DNA of 64,000 nt from Mesobacillus campisalis (GTDB lineage: Bacteria; Bacillota; Bacilli; Bacillales; Cytobacillaceae), in assembly GCF_000986785.1 (NCBI RefSeq), contig NZ_LAYY01000001.1, positions 1-64,000 on the forward strand, read 5' to 3'. Below are positions 25,162-34,225 of this stretch, piece after piece. The number at the start of each line of letters is the position of its first letter. Within the stretch, counting starts at the first letter, position 1. A program made the position numbers and the translations under genes. Below the pieces are notes generated by a model that saw nothing but the letters and a program-made list of their open reading frames with translations, had not been told where the DNA came from and ran no database searches.

Positions 25162-26841
25162 CTAACTCGACTCTTGGAGGGACTGATCCATAAGCTTCTC
25201 CAATTTAAAGGGCTTGCCTGTTCCCGACCCCTTCCTCTTGCATATACTCCAGATTAGCTTTTCAATCATAGCCGGCGTTTGGACAAAGGCACTTTCAATA
25301 TGAAGCCGTTCTGTACTCTGGTGGGCATCCTTTCCAAAAGGCCCGACATTTAGGACCGGAGCCTGCAGCTTGAACATTTCGCGGAAAGGAATGCTGTAGG
25401 CGCTGCCCCAAATTGGAGTATTATGCTCAAACGCGACCCAGCCGTCGGAACGCTGGTAATTCACATAACTCAAATCGCAAATCCCATTGAAATAATGAAC
25501 CTGGCCCACCTCGATCCCAAACTCTGCTGAAACCTCCTTTAATAGCTGTACTGACTCAATGATCAATGGGTCATCAGACGAATTCACCGCCGGATAATAA
25601 GGCGGCGCAAACAAGAGGACGATTGCGGGAGCAAGCTCTTTACAGCGGACCATCAATTGCTCGGCCGTTCGCAATGACTTCTCTCGTTCATCCCACTCAG
25701 GATGCTTCAGCACCTCCTCTTTGACACGTTCTACCAGATCTTTTCCCAACTTCTTCTCTGCATAGTTCTGAAGATCGCGGTATCTAAGCACCTGGACCTC
25801 GCCCACCCCCTCGATATGCTCCCGCTGACAGAGGGCTTTGTACGATTGGTTGCACTTTAATGCTGCTTCTCTTGCAGCTAATTCAAAAAGGTCCATGATT
25901 TGGTCTGCGCTTCTTTTCAAAATAAAAACATTGTACAGGGCGACTGCATGATAAGGGGTCTGTGTGGAGTATTGCCCTTTAAGGTCCTTCTGCTGAAGAG
26001 AAACAGGCAGCGGTGTGCTCTCACCAAGTTCGGTTTCCCGGAACAGCGGGTTCCATTCCATCTGCTGTGTCAGGAAGGAAGAGATATAGGGAGCCGTGAT
26101 GCCGCTAAGAGGCTCGCCAACATGAGATTCCTTCCCGAAGAAAAGAGCTGCTGGCATAATTTTCCCCATGGATCCGGTGTAAATATAATGCTTTTGGTCA
26201 CCCGGATTTTGGGTGAAGGAAGGCTCCCCGTTTAAAAACAAAGTATAGTGCAAACCAAATTCTTGCCTCAGCTTCACCAGAACCAGTACAGCGGCACGCA
26301 TCCCCGCAGAATTCACTTCTTCATCGGGCACAGTGACAAGCACAAGATTTACCGGCCACTCTGTACTGCTCGCCTTTTCCATCAGTGACATATGAAGAGC
26401 AAGACCCATCTTCATATCCATGGTCCCGCGTCCAAACAAATACTTTCCAGATTCCAAATCGATCCGGGCTTCCTCGTTAAGGTCCGCCTTTCGATTCAGA
26501 AGCTCTCTTGTGAGCAGCTCGGGCTGGCAGGCCAATGGCTCGAGGTCCCCGTATTCTTCAGTGGCCACGGTATCAAAATGGCTGATGAGGACCACCGTAT
26601 CCACAGCTTCAGGATGTCTGTAAAATGCCGTCAGCAATTGACGGCCACCTTCCGCATCGTGGAGGCTTAAATGCTCCGGATTCTGCTGAAAATAGTCCAG
26701 CTGGAGCATCTTTTCCCGCAGTTTAGAAGAATAGATCCTTTCCCCCTCTGTATGTGTTCGGCTTTCCCAGCTGACCAGTTCACAAAGCAGATTCCGCAGG
26801 CTGTCTGGGTTATCCCATAATAATCCTTGCATTCCCTTCAC
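25162..26841 (-). CDS. rocB: RocB-like M20-family hydrolase (arginine utilisation)
   Basis: The 559-residue cytoplasmic protein has a metallopeptidase fold: ISHFDTVATEEYGDL (metal-binding His and Asp), YLFGRGTMDMKMGLALH with the second Asp, and VTVPDEEVNSAGMRAA holding the catalytic Glu. Length and motifs match RocB of Bacillus subtilis, a member of the arginine/ornithine regulon whose reaction is unproven; N-carbamoyl or N-acyl ornithine hydrolysis has been proposed. Beside two enzymes that would make citrulline from arginine or methylarginine, a citrulline-hydrolysing role is attractive but inferred. It starts 28 nt after the ddaH-like gene. Confidence 0.85.
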   Translation of the reverse strand: MKGMQGLLWDNPDSLRNLLCELVSWESRTHTEGERIYSSKLREKMLQLDYFQQNPEHLSLHDAEGGRQLLTAFYRHPEAVDTVVLISHFDTVATEEYGDLEPLACQPELLTRELLNRKADLNEEARIDLESGKYLFGRGTMDMKMGLALHMSLMEKASSTEWPVNLVLVTVPDEEVNSAGMRAAVLVLVKLRQEFGLHYTLFLNGEPSFTQNPGDQKHYIYTGSMGKIMPAALFFGKESHVGEPLSGITAPYISSFLTQQMEWNPLFRETELGESTPLPVSLQQKDLKGQYSTQTPYHAVALYNVFILKRSADQIMDLFELAAREAALKCNQSYKALCQREHIEGVGEVQVLRYRDLQNYAEKKLGKDLVERVKEEVLKHPEWDEREKSLRTAEQLMVRCKELAPAIVLLFAPPYYPAVNSSDDPLIIESVQLLKEVSAEFGIEVGQVHYFNGICDLSYVNYQRSDGWVAFEHNTPIWGSAYSIPFREMFKLQAPVLNVGPFGKDAHQSTERLHIESAFVQTPAMIEKLIWSICKRKGSGTGKPFKLEKLMDQSLQESS

Positions 26842-26868
26842 CCTTCTCCGTACATTTTCTTCAAATAT

Positions 26869-27630
26869 TTAAAATCTAAGTGATAGACAGCTTAAACCGC
26901 CGTCCTGCTTCTGAAACTCGGACATGTCGAGCTCAATCATTTTGTAGCCTGCCTGTTCGATTTTGAGTTTGGTTTCCTCATATCCCTTTGGAATCAGCAC
27001 AAAGTCGTTCACCAGAATACAGTTCGCCGAATACTCATCCTTCCTCGAAACAATGATTTTTTCATAGTGGGCAAAGTCAGGGTGATCGACAAACTCCCCT
27101 GCTGCAACAATCAGGTTGTTGCCTAGATAGGCGACGCCTGTTTTTAGATGAAAGAACTCTTTCAGCGGAACAATGGCCGCTTTGTAGCCTTCCGTTTCAA
27201 GTATTTCTTTTAATTGCCGGGCACCTTCCTGATTGGTGCGAGCGGAGATTCCAATATAAAAATGGCCATCGGCTTGCAGGACATCCCCGCCGTCAAGTGT
27301 GCCGGGAGCTTTAATGCTATACAGCTTTTTATAAAATCCTTTTAGCACCCTCTCCATTTCAGCAATTTCCCCGTTCCTTGAGTCCGCTCCCGGATTTGAA
27401 ACTACCGCGAAATCAGAAGTAAGGACCGCTGTATCCTCCACAAAGGTAGAATCAGGAAAGTCCTCGCTAGCTGGCAGATGTGTTACCTCCACTCCGCATT
27501 TTTTCAGGGCTTCCACATAGGCTGCGTGCTGTTCCAGCAGCCTGTCAAAATCCGGCTTTCCCAAATTGGAGGTGGTCAATCCGTTCACATAGCTTTTTCC
27601 CGGCGATTTTACAATCACGTTTTTAAACAT
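26869..27630 (-). CDS. ddaH: Dimethylarginine dimethylaminohydrolase (DDAH)
   Basis: The 253-residue enzyme has the amidinotransferase-fold catalytic set: Asp60 and Glu65/Asp66 in FPDSTFVEDTAV, GTLDGGDVL, ISARTNQEG, catalytic His161 in FFHLKTG and nucleophile Cys248 in GGLSCLSLRF. It converts N-omega-methylated arginines to citrulline and (di)methylamine. Length is typical of bacterial DDAH (about 255). It is followed by rocB and preceded by a paralogous enzyme, separated from that by a terminator-like hairpin. Confidence 0.88.
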   Translation of the reverse strand: MFKNVIVKSPGKSYVNGLTTSNLGKPDFDRLLEQHAAYVEALKKCGVEVTHLPASEDFPDSTFVEDTAVLTSDFAVVSNPGADSRNGEIAEMERVLKGFYKKLYSIKAPGTLDGGDVLQADGHFYIGISARTNQEGARQLKEILETEGYKAAIVPLKEFFHLKTGVAYLGNNLIVAAGEFVDHPDFAHYEKIIVSRKDEYSANCILVNDFVLIPKGYEETKLKIEQAGYKMIELDMSEFQKQDGGLSCLSLRF

Positions 27631-27663
27631 AAAATACCTTCCCCTTTTATTTCTTAATAAAAT

Positions 27664-27690
27664 AGCTGTTCCTCAAGGAATTGCAGCTTT
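27664..27690 (-). terminator. Terminator-like hairpin between the two DDAH-family genes
   Basis: AGCTG-TTCC, loop TCAA, then GGAA-TTG-CAGCT forms a bulged stem (27664-27688). The minus-strand tail is TATTTTATT. It may attenuate transcription between the first enzyme and ddaH. Confidence 0.5.
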
Positions 27691-27693
27691 TTT

Positions 27694-28581
27694 TCATTCT
27701 TTGCTGCGAACGACGGGACTGGTTAAACAAGTAGGCCCCCCTGTTCCTTTAAAGCTGATTTCATTGCCGGCATATTCATAAACGATTGCCCCTGCGTCCA
27801 TCAGCTTTTGTTTTGTCACCTCATTTCCGGACACCATCACACAAACACGGGGGGCAAGAGCCAGAACATTGCATCCGAGCGTAAAATACTCATCATCCGG
27901 GACTTCAATCAGCTGAATTCCTTTTTTTATCAGAAGCTGACGGAAAAACACCGGCATCAGGCGGGAATGTACCAGTGCGAGATCGCGGTCGACCATGCTG
28001 ATAAATGACATAAGGTGGAGACACTCATTCTCTCCATGGTCATGGGGGAGCTGAACGACAATAAAGTCATCGACAAAAGGAGCCGTGATTTCTTTTAGCT
28101 GTTTTATAGCTTCGGAGTTTGTCCGGTACCCCAGCCCAACCGCCAGCGTACTGTCATCCAGCCAGACAAGGTCGCCCCCGTCCGAGACCGCTTCCCCAGT
28201 CAATTCCCCGATGACCGGAATCCCTCTTTCTTGTAAAAATTCCTTGTACACCATGGCTTCAGGCTGCCTCAGCTGCTTTCCCGACTTTAATATAATTGCC
28301 CCTTCCCTAGTAAACTTGATGGGGTCATGGGCATAAATCGAATCAAGCCCAACCTCCCCGGAAGCAGGGAGATATTCAATGTGGGGAACATGTTTCTTCA
28401 AGATTGCGAGAAACTCTTCGTATTCGGCCAATGCCTTTTCGTAATTCGGTTCTTCTAAATAGTGATATTCCTGCCAACTTTCACTTAAATGCTTCTGGCT
28501 AATAAAAGCATCCTCGGGATGTTTTACAATAACCCGTTTCAACGGATGAAACATTGAAGAACAATAAGATGTTTTTATCAT
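27694..28581 (-). CDS. DDAH/arginine deiminase-family guanidine-modifying enzyme
   Basis: The 295-residue protein has the same fold as its neighbour but a different active-site dress: HDP (His85-Asp86), VSDGGDLVW, GLGYRTNSEA, His189 in ECLHLMSF and nucleophile Cys285 in GGPTCLTSP. Sequence around these residues is nearer to the arginine deiminase/amidinotransferase branch than to classical DDAH. It may hydrolyse another guanidine such as arginine or an N-substituted arginine. First gene of the set, reading into ddaH, rocB and the permease. The start is ATG 28581; the repeat palindrome lies about 95 nt upstream. Confidence 0.8.
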   Translation of the reverse strand: MIKTSYCSSMFHPLKRVIVKHPEDAFISQKHLSESWQEYHYLEEPNYEKALAEYEEFLAILKKHVPHIEYLPASGEVGLDSIYAHDPIKFTREGAIILKSGKQLRQPEAMVYKEFLQERGIPVIGELTGEAVSDGGDLVWLDDSTLAVGLGYRTNSEAIKQLKEITAPFVDDFIVVQLPHDHGENECLHLMSFISMVDRDLALVHSRLMPVFFRQLLIKKGIQLIEVPDDEYFTLGCNVLALAPRVCVMVSGNEVTKQKLMDAGAIVYEYAGNEISFKGTGGPTCLTSPVVRSKE

Positions 28582-28675
28582 TTACATCCCCCATTTTTCC
28601 ACTGAGCGGAAACTCTTTTTAATAATCGGAAAATTTAAATTAATCTTACAACACGCCAAATCTACTGTCAATAGC

Positions 28676-28736
28676 AAACAAGGGGACGGTTCTCCTGCCT
28701 CATCTTTGATGAGGCAGGAGAACCGTCCCCTTGTTT
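28676..28736. repeat. Dispersed palindrome, full copy with perfect 29-bp arms
   Basis: AAACAAGGGGACGGTTCTCC... (28676-28704), loop TTT, and its exact complement (28708-28736) form a 29-bp stem. It is the most complete copy of a repeat also seen at 16011, 36009, 39998, 41476, 43576, 44971/45083 and 63214. It lies directly downstream of the ATL gene and could double as a terminator. Confidence 0.9.
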
Positions 28737-29044
28737 CACTCAGGAAAATACTGATACTTCCCCAAATCGATCGATCCATCCTTTCCAACTTCTATTCCTT
28801 CGCTTTCAAGGGAAAGCAGCTGTTCATGGTAGGAATCATCCTCCTTGATGGAAATTTGCCCCTTGCTGTTCACCACACGGTGCCAGGGAAGGTGATGCTT
28901 TTTACTCATCGAATGAAGGACCCGCACCACTTGGCGGGCTGCGCGCGGACTGCCGGCCACCCGAGCAATTTGTCCGTAAGTCATGACACGTCCTTCGGGA
29001 ATATTCCTAATTACGTTGATTACATTTTGTGTAAAAGGCTGCAT
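28736..29044 (-). CDS. Alkyltransferase-like (ATL) DNA repair protein, MGMT family
   Basis: The 102-residue protein matches the C-terminal DNA-binding domain of O6-alkylguanine-DNA alkyltransferases: GRVMTYGQIARVAGSPRAAR holds the Arg finger, but the PCHR motif reads LPWHRVV, with Trp54 in place of the acceptor Cys. That substitution defines ATL proteins, which flip and flag O6-alkylguanine for nucleotide excision repair without dealkylating it. Single gene; its stop codon abuts the palindromic repeat. Confidence 0.9.
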   Translation of the reverse strand: MQPFTQNVINVIRNIPEGRVMTYGQIARVAGSPRAARQVVRVLHSMSKKHHLPWHRVVNSKGQISIKEDDSYHEQLLSLESEGIEVGKDGSIDLGKYQYFPE

Positions 29045-29321
29045 TGCACACCCTCCTATGCAAACAATTCGAAATTACTTTTTTCGCTAAAAACCTTCTG
29101 CCTTTACTGCAAAATGGGTGCCCTCACGCCACCCTGTGCTTACGACGAAATGTCTGTAACATAACTGTACACCAGATAATTGACCATGCAAACTGAGGTC
29201 CAGTGCTCGTGCTCTATTTTATGGCTTAACAGGCCTGCGAAGCCTGGCAGATTCATAGATAATCATCATTAATTCTAGCTCCTATTTATTGATTCCTCTC
29301 CTCTATTTTCATTAAAAAGCA
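29045..29321. other. Intergenic stretch, no gene seen
   Basis: I see no coding region and no RNA family I can name. It holds small hairpins, such as GGGTG...CACCC near 29116-29134 and CAGGCCTGCGAAGCCTGG near 29230-29247, and it contains the promoter region of the ATL gene at its low end. Confidence 0.5.
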
Positions 29322-29359
29322 AGAACCAGGCATGGAACATGTCCTCTATGCCTGGTTCT
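29322..29359 (-). terminator. Rho-independent terminator of the pectinase gene
   Basis: AGAACCAGGCAT (29322-29333) and ATGCCTGGTTCT (29348-29359) form a 12-bp stem; the minus-strand continuation is TGCTTTTTAATG. Confidence 0.8.
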
Positions 29360-29392
29360 GATTGGATTCTGAAAGATGAAGCAGGCCCCGCT

Positions 29393-32300
29393 TCACAGTT
29401 TTCCCGCACCTGCTTTTGTTTTTACTATTTCTGGTACGTCTTTGGCTGTATCGATTGATGTGTATAGTGTTGGCTTCCAGTCTACCGGTGCTAGATTGGT
29501 GCCGGCTGAAAGGCTGATTTCGGTGCCGTTCAGCACCGAGCCTTCGTCAGTAAACTGTGTGCCGCCCCAGATGCGGATAATATCGCTTGCCTGCGCGCCT
29601 GCATCCATTGCAAAGAAATTATTTTGCGCATAGATTTGTGATTTAAACCCAATTCCGAGCGAGTAGGAATGCGGGTAGCTTTCATGGTTCTTTGTCCCTT
29701 CATAAAAGTTGTTATACACATGGACTTGCCCGTAGCGGACCCTTGGCGCACGCTCGGTGACGTTCTGATAGTAATTATGGTGGAAAGTGACGCGTTCTTT
29801 CCCCTCGTCGTCTGTATAGCTGTCGCTGCCGCCTACAAGCGTCGTTTTGTCGTGGCTGTGGAAATGGTTATACGACACCGTCACCAAGTCGGATGCATTG
29901 GTGATATCCATCAATCCGTCATGCTGCTGGTACTGGCGGCCAAAATAGGTGTTGCTCTGGTCGTCAGGCATGCTGCCATCGCTGAACGTGTTATGGTCAA
30001 TCCAGATATGCGTCGAATTTTTAATCGTCAGCATGTCGAATACCGAGTTCCAGTTCCCCGTGCTGCCGTCGGTTGGGTCCCATTGCGGGAAGTAGTCAAA
30101 TGTATTCTCGAATTCGATGTTCCTGATTATTACGTTATCGACATTTTGAATCAGCAGGTTTCCGCCCAAAATCCTGGCTCCAGACCCTGGCAGACCAACG
30201 ATGGTCGTATTCGAACCGATTTTGATTTGGATGTTTTCACCCTGCTTCTTTTCCGAGCGTGCACGCGCCTCTTCAAGCGGGCCGGATGGAAGTGAGGCCC
30301 TTCCCCATGTGTCCGGATGATAGGTGTCCAAATACTTTCCAAAATCATATTCGGGATCCTTATAATACTCCATTCCAACTGGCTGGTTGTTTTCATCGAC
30401 GTTCATGTCAATGGTGCCTTTGACATAAATGATCTTTGGCGCGGCATTTTTATCATTGTTGACGGAATCCCCGCCGAGGGCCTGAATGAGTTCGCTGCGA
30501 TTTGTAGCAGTAAAAATCTGGGACGCATCTGCTTTTGACCCGCCTGTCGTCCCGGTCGTAAAGGAACCCCAGCCGTCATTTACAGGAAGAACCTCCTTGC
30601 CTACATCCACCGTGCTGTCGATCACATTGATCGTGAGCGGAACCGACACATTGGCGAAATGGACATCAAGGGTAGTGCGGCCTTCCTTCAATCCAGCCAG
30701 ATACGATTTCTTGAGTGTCAGAACATCTCCATCCACTGTATAATCCGCCTTCTTTAGGACAGATTTCCCGTTGGTTACCTTCGTCACCTTTTTCCCGCTT
30801 CCATGGATAACAGCATGGATGTCACCCTGCTTATTTTGATCAAAGGTGGTGTTTGCCGCCTGAACAGCTGGCTGATAGTTCACGTACGGCATCACCGTTT
30901 GAACAGTCGGATTCCAGCCGTCGAACACCTGCGGAATAGAGACGCTTGCCTCTGCTCCAGTCATCTGGGTGGACAAGATGCGCGATGAGGCATCTGCACC
31001 AGGACCGTAGCTGTTGTATTCAAAGAAATAGCTTTGTTTGCAGCTCCCGGCACAGGATGCCGACCAGCCGTTGCGGTCGAAATTCTCTGAATCAATCAGC
31101 GTATTAATATAGCTTACGCGTGCATAGTCTTTCCAGGCCCTGCCTAAATCGTAAGTGCCCTTTGCGGAAGCGCCGTCCACAATCTGCGAGTTCAGGATCA
31201 CATATCCCTTGTCACTGACATTGGCCTGTGCAGCAGCAGTTATATGTCCGCCGGCGCTTGCACCTTCAGGAACATTGCTGACGAGCACCATCTTGTTGTT
31301 ATTCAGGACAACCGCCGATGCCTCGCCGAAAATAAAATCGACATCGCCTTCAATGATGCTGTTGTGAAAATATTGCCGGCCCTTGCCTTTCGAGCCGTTG
31401 CCATTGTACAGCGTATCCTGGTATCCTTTTAGTTTTACAGATTCAAAGATCGCCTGGTCTCCCTTGATATTAAGGGCAACAGCCTGCGCCACTTCATTCC
31501 GTGGCCCGGCGCTGTTTTCGATCGCCAGGTTGGAAGCATGGAAATGATCGGCCTCCACTTTTACCGTCTGGCTTAAAAAGGTGTTCCCTGTATGTCCCGG
31601 CTTGCCCTGTGTGGCAGGACTTCCTGCGTAATCGCCATAGGTAATGACCGTTTTATCCATTCCCCCACCGACAAGACTGATATAAGGCTTTTTAATCTCC
31701 AGCTTCTCGTTGTAAGTTCCTTCAGCAATATGGATGATAATCCGGTTGCTGTTGTTGGCTGGGATGCTGTCAACTGCACTTTGAATGGTAGTAAATACCG
31801 TTTCCCCGTTTGATGAAGCAGCAGGATCAACGGTTAGCACCTTGGCAGGCATTACAGCGGCTTCTTCGCTGCTTTGGCTCTCGCCTTTTTCGTTAACAGC
31901 ACTTACGACATAATAGTAGGTGGTTCCGTCTTTTACATTTGTGTCTTCAAAAGATGCTTCTGAAGTTGACTTAATGATCGTGTAAGGGCCCCCGCTTGTT
32001 TCCGAGACCTTCACATTATAGGACGTGACATCAGATTCCGCCTCCCAGGTGAGAGTTACCTTTCCTTCATGGGCCACAGCCTGGAGGTCCTTCGGCTGTT
32101 CTGGTGCACCGGAAACTTGCTTGAATGGCCTTGCTTTGACCTCGTTCGACATCATGCTGGTCACTTTTTTATTAGAGGCTGTAACCACATAATAGTAAAC
32201 TTTCCCGTTTTCAGCGGATTGGTCGGAGTAACTCGTTCCTGCTGCCGTCCCTATTGCCTGATATGGCCCGCCGCTTGCTGTGCTGCGGCTTATCTTATAC

Positions 32301-33883
32301 GCATCCGCTCCAGGGACAGCTGTCCAGCGCAGGTCCACCTGATTGCTGAGTGACTCCGGACTGTAGACAACCGGGGCTTGCAGCGGCGCCGCAGAGGATG
32401 CTTTTTCAAGCAGTTTCCAAGACCCTGCCCCGCCTGCATTCCAGGCTGTCAGCTTATAAAAATAAGGAGCATCATTGCGCAGGTTTTTATCGAGATAGGA
32501 AGATCCTTCAATTTTTTCCGAATTTCCATTCAAAAGCTGGATAAAAGGTCCTTCCGGCGTGGTGCTTCTTTCAAGCGTATAGTAATCAGCTTCCGGGACA
32601 TCTTCCCATGACAAAGTGATCTGGCTGTCCCTGGCAGCAGCCTTAAAATCAATAATTTCTGCTGACGGAGGCGGGACGTTGTTTACATAGGCTTTGGCGA
32701 TATTGGAGAAGGCACTTTCTCCGTTTTGATTCACAGATGTCACTATGTAAAAATAGTCTCTGTCATTGATCAGCTTCTGCTCGTCATGATCAGTATACAT
32801 ATTTGTGCTCACATTGGATGCCACTTTTTCATAAACGCCATTTGGCTTGTCGCTTCGGTAAACATTGTAGGAATCTGCTCCGCTAGCGGGATTCCAGGCA
32901 AGCACGGCTTTATGATTGGCTCCGGCGGCCTCGAGGTTCTGCGGGGTAACCACGTCGTGGACCGCGACAGCTACATTATCGCTGTACGAACTTCCGGTCG
33001 AGGTTCCCGGAGTCCTTACATTCACCGAAGCAATATCGGTTACCGGGGAGGCAAATGAATGATTCCCGTAATACTCGCCATTGATAAACAGATCGGCCGT
33101 ATTAGCTTTTACATCGGCCACATACTTGACGTTATACCATGTGTTTGCCTTGAGTGCATTGAAATTGCCGACTTTGAACGAAAGAGCCGTCTTCCCGCTG
33201 CTGTCCAGCAATTCCAGGGTGTAGGAATCGCCCATGATTTTTGGCTGCATAAAATCAGCGGTGGCACTTACTCCTTTTTGGGAAGCGGCTGTAATAGGTG
33301 TAAACGGTCTGTTAAAGCCTCCGCGCCTCGCATTGCTGTCATTGACCCAAAGAACATTGCTGTCATTACCTGCAACGGCACCCGATATGTTGCCATAGGT
33401 GTTGGTAAGGTGTTTGTTGCTGATAACAGTTGCATTATTGGTGCTGTCGAACGCTGATGGTGTGTTAGAGCCCACTGGCTCGATATATCCTTCTGGTCCG
33501 GCTCCGAGCGGACTGTCTTCAAAATTGTCACTGAAAAGGTAGGCTCCCGGAGTTCCTGCGGCTTCCTCTGAAGGTCCACTTTCCCCTGAATCGTTGGAAG
33601 CACTGACAACATAAAAATAAGTATTGCCATTTGTGACACTAGTGTCGGTATAGTTGGTTTCGGAAACGCTTTCAATTTTGGTGTAATGGCCTCCCGAAGC
33701 AAGGCTGCGTTTCACGGTGTACGAATTGGCACCTTCTGCAGCGTTCCATTCAAGGTATACCTTACCAGTGCTTCCCTCGGCAGTTAAGCCTGAAGGAGCT
33801 AAAGCAGAAGCAGCGGCGTTGAAACCGGGAATATAAGCCGTCAGCAAAAGAACGCAAAGCAGCAGGCGAAGAGCCTTTATCAT
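29393..33883 (-). CDS. Secreted multidomain pectin methylesterase / pectate lyase
   Basis: One chain of 1496 residues. In order: signal peptide (to about 27); Fn3 (28-115); a LamG/concanavalin-like domain (115-308); four more Fn3 domains (about 311-678); a CE8 pectin methylesterase (683-988) with GYQDTLY near 820, VDFIFGEA and DLGRAW; an X2-type Ig module (1009-1094); and a PL1 pectate lyase (about 1128-1496) with WIDHNTFSDGS and the catalytic Arg in ERAPRVRYG near 1380. The esterase strips methyl groups from pectin and the lyase cleaves the resulting polygalacturonate. The start was moved to ATG 33883 because AAGGAGG lies just upstream and the signal peptide begins there. No cell-wall anchor is visible. 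Single gene with its own terminator. Confidence 0.9.
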   Translation of the reverse strand: MIKALRLLLCVLLLTAYIPGFNAAASALAPSGLTAEGSTGKVYLEWNAAEGANSYTVKRSLASGGHYTKIESVSETNYTDTSVTNGNTYFYVVSASNDSGESGPSEEAAGTPGAYLFSDNFEDSPLGAGPEGYIEPVGSNTPSAFDSTNNATVISNKHLTNTYGNISGAVAGNDSNVLWVNDSNARRGGFNRPFTPITAASQKGVSATADFMQPKIMGDSYTLELLDSSGKTALSFKVGNFNALKANTWYNVKYVADVKANTADLFINGEYYGNHSFASPVTDIASVNVRTPGTSTGSSYSDNVAVAVHDVVTPQNLEAAGANHKAVLAWNPASGADSYNVYRSDKPNGVYEKVASNVSTNMYTDHDEQKLINDRDYFYIVTSVNQNGESAFSNIAKAYVNNVPPPSAEIIDFKAAARDSQITLSWEDVPEADYYTLERSTTPEGPFIQLLNGNSEKIEGSSYLDKNLRNDAPYFYKLTAWNAGGAGSWKLLEKASSAAPLQAPVVYSPESLSNQVDLRWTAVPGADAYKISRSTASGGPYQAIGTAAGTSYSDQSAENGKVYYYVVTASNKKVTSMMSNEVKARPFKQVSGAPEQPKDLQAVAHEGKVTLTWEAESDVTSYNVKVSETSGGPYTIIKSTSEASFEDTNVKDGTTYYYVVSAVNEKGESQSSEEAAVMPAKVLTVDPAASSNGETVFTTIQSAVDSIPANNSNRIIIHIAEGTYNEKLEIKKPYISLVGGGMDKTVITYGDYAGSPATQGKPGHTGNTFLSQTVKVEADHFHASNLAIENSAGPRNEVAQAVALNIKGDQAIFESVKLKGYQDTLYNGNGSKGKGRQYFHNSIIEGDVDFIFGEASAVVLNNNKMVLVSNVPEGASAGGHITAAAQANVSDKGYVILNSQIVDGASAKGTYDLGRAWKDYARVSYINTLIDSENFDRNGWSASCAGSCKQSYFFEYNSYGPGADASSRILSTQMTGAEASVSIPQVFDGWNPTVQTVMPYVNYQPAVQAANTTFDQNKQGDIHAVIHGSGKKVTKVTNGKSVLKKADYTVDGDVLTLKKSYLAGLKEGRTTLDVHFANVSVPLTINVIDSTVDVGKEVLPVNDGWGSFTTGTTGGSKADASQIFTATNRSELIQALGGDSVNNDKNAAPKIIYVKGTIDMNVDENNQPVGMEYYKDPEYDFGKYLDTYHPDTWGRASLPSGPLEEARARSEKKQGENIQIKIGSNTTIVGLPGSGARILGGNLLIQNVDNVIIRNIEFENTFDYFPQWDPTDGSTGNWNSVFDMLTIKNSTHIWIDHNTFSDGSMPDDQSNTYFGRQYQQHDGLMDITNASDLVTVSYNHFHSHDKTTLVGGSDSYTDDEGKERVTFHHNYYQNVTERAPRVRYGQVHVYNNFYEGTKNHESYPHSYSLGIGFKSQIYAQNNFFAMDAGAQASDIIRIWGGTQFTDEGSVLNGTEISLSAGTNLAPVDWKPTLYTSIDTAKDVPEIVKTKAGAGKL

Positions 33884-34225
33884 CCCTTTCCTTTCCTCCT
33901 TAAGTTTCAATTGGTTACATCCTCCTTTGCAAAATGTAAAAGATGGCACGTTCCCTGCAGGGTGAAATTGCAGAGAACAGGCGTGACCCGATTGTACAGA
34001 TAATTCAGTCTACTTTCTATCATCATTTTTAAGATGATTGTTTAGTATTTTAAGAACTTGGCGGTTCCTGAAGAACCGAGGAAAAGGCATAGATTACTGT
34101 ATCCATGCCTTCGGTTACAAGATGTCACTGCTCATGCTGGCAATTGAACTTATTAATGATTTAGGCAAATGAAAATGAAAAAAAGGGAACCCTATGTTAC
34201 AAAAGGAACATCAAGGAAAGCGGTG
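33884..34225. other. Intergenic region with hairpins, no gene seen
   Basis: This 342-nt gap holds the pectinase leader (AAGGAGG near 33896) and several inverted repeats: GGTTC-CTGAA-GAACC near 34066-34080, and AAGGCAT...ATGCCTT at about 34084-34111, whose minus-strand continuation is weakly T-rich. I recognise no riboswitch or cre box with confidence. Confidence 0.45.

Noticed and set aside
29105-29290. Possible structured RNA or riboswitch between the ATL and pectinase genes
   Set aside because: A few short hairpins exist, but I could not match a cyclic-di-GMP, purine, SAM or other riboswitch core on either strand, and the segment is downstream of one gene and upstream of none in the proper sense for the pectinase.
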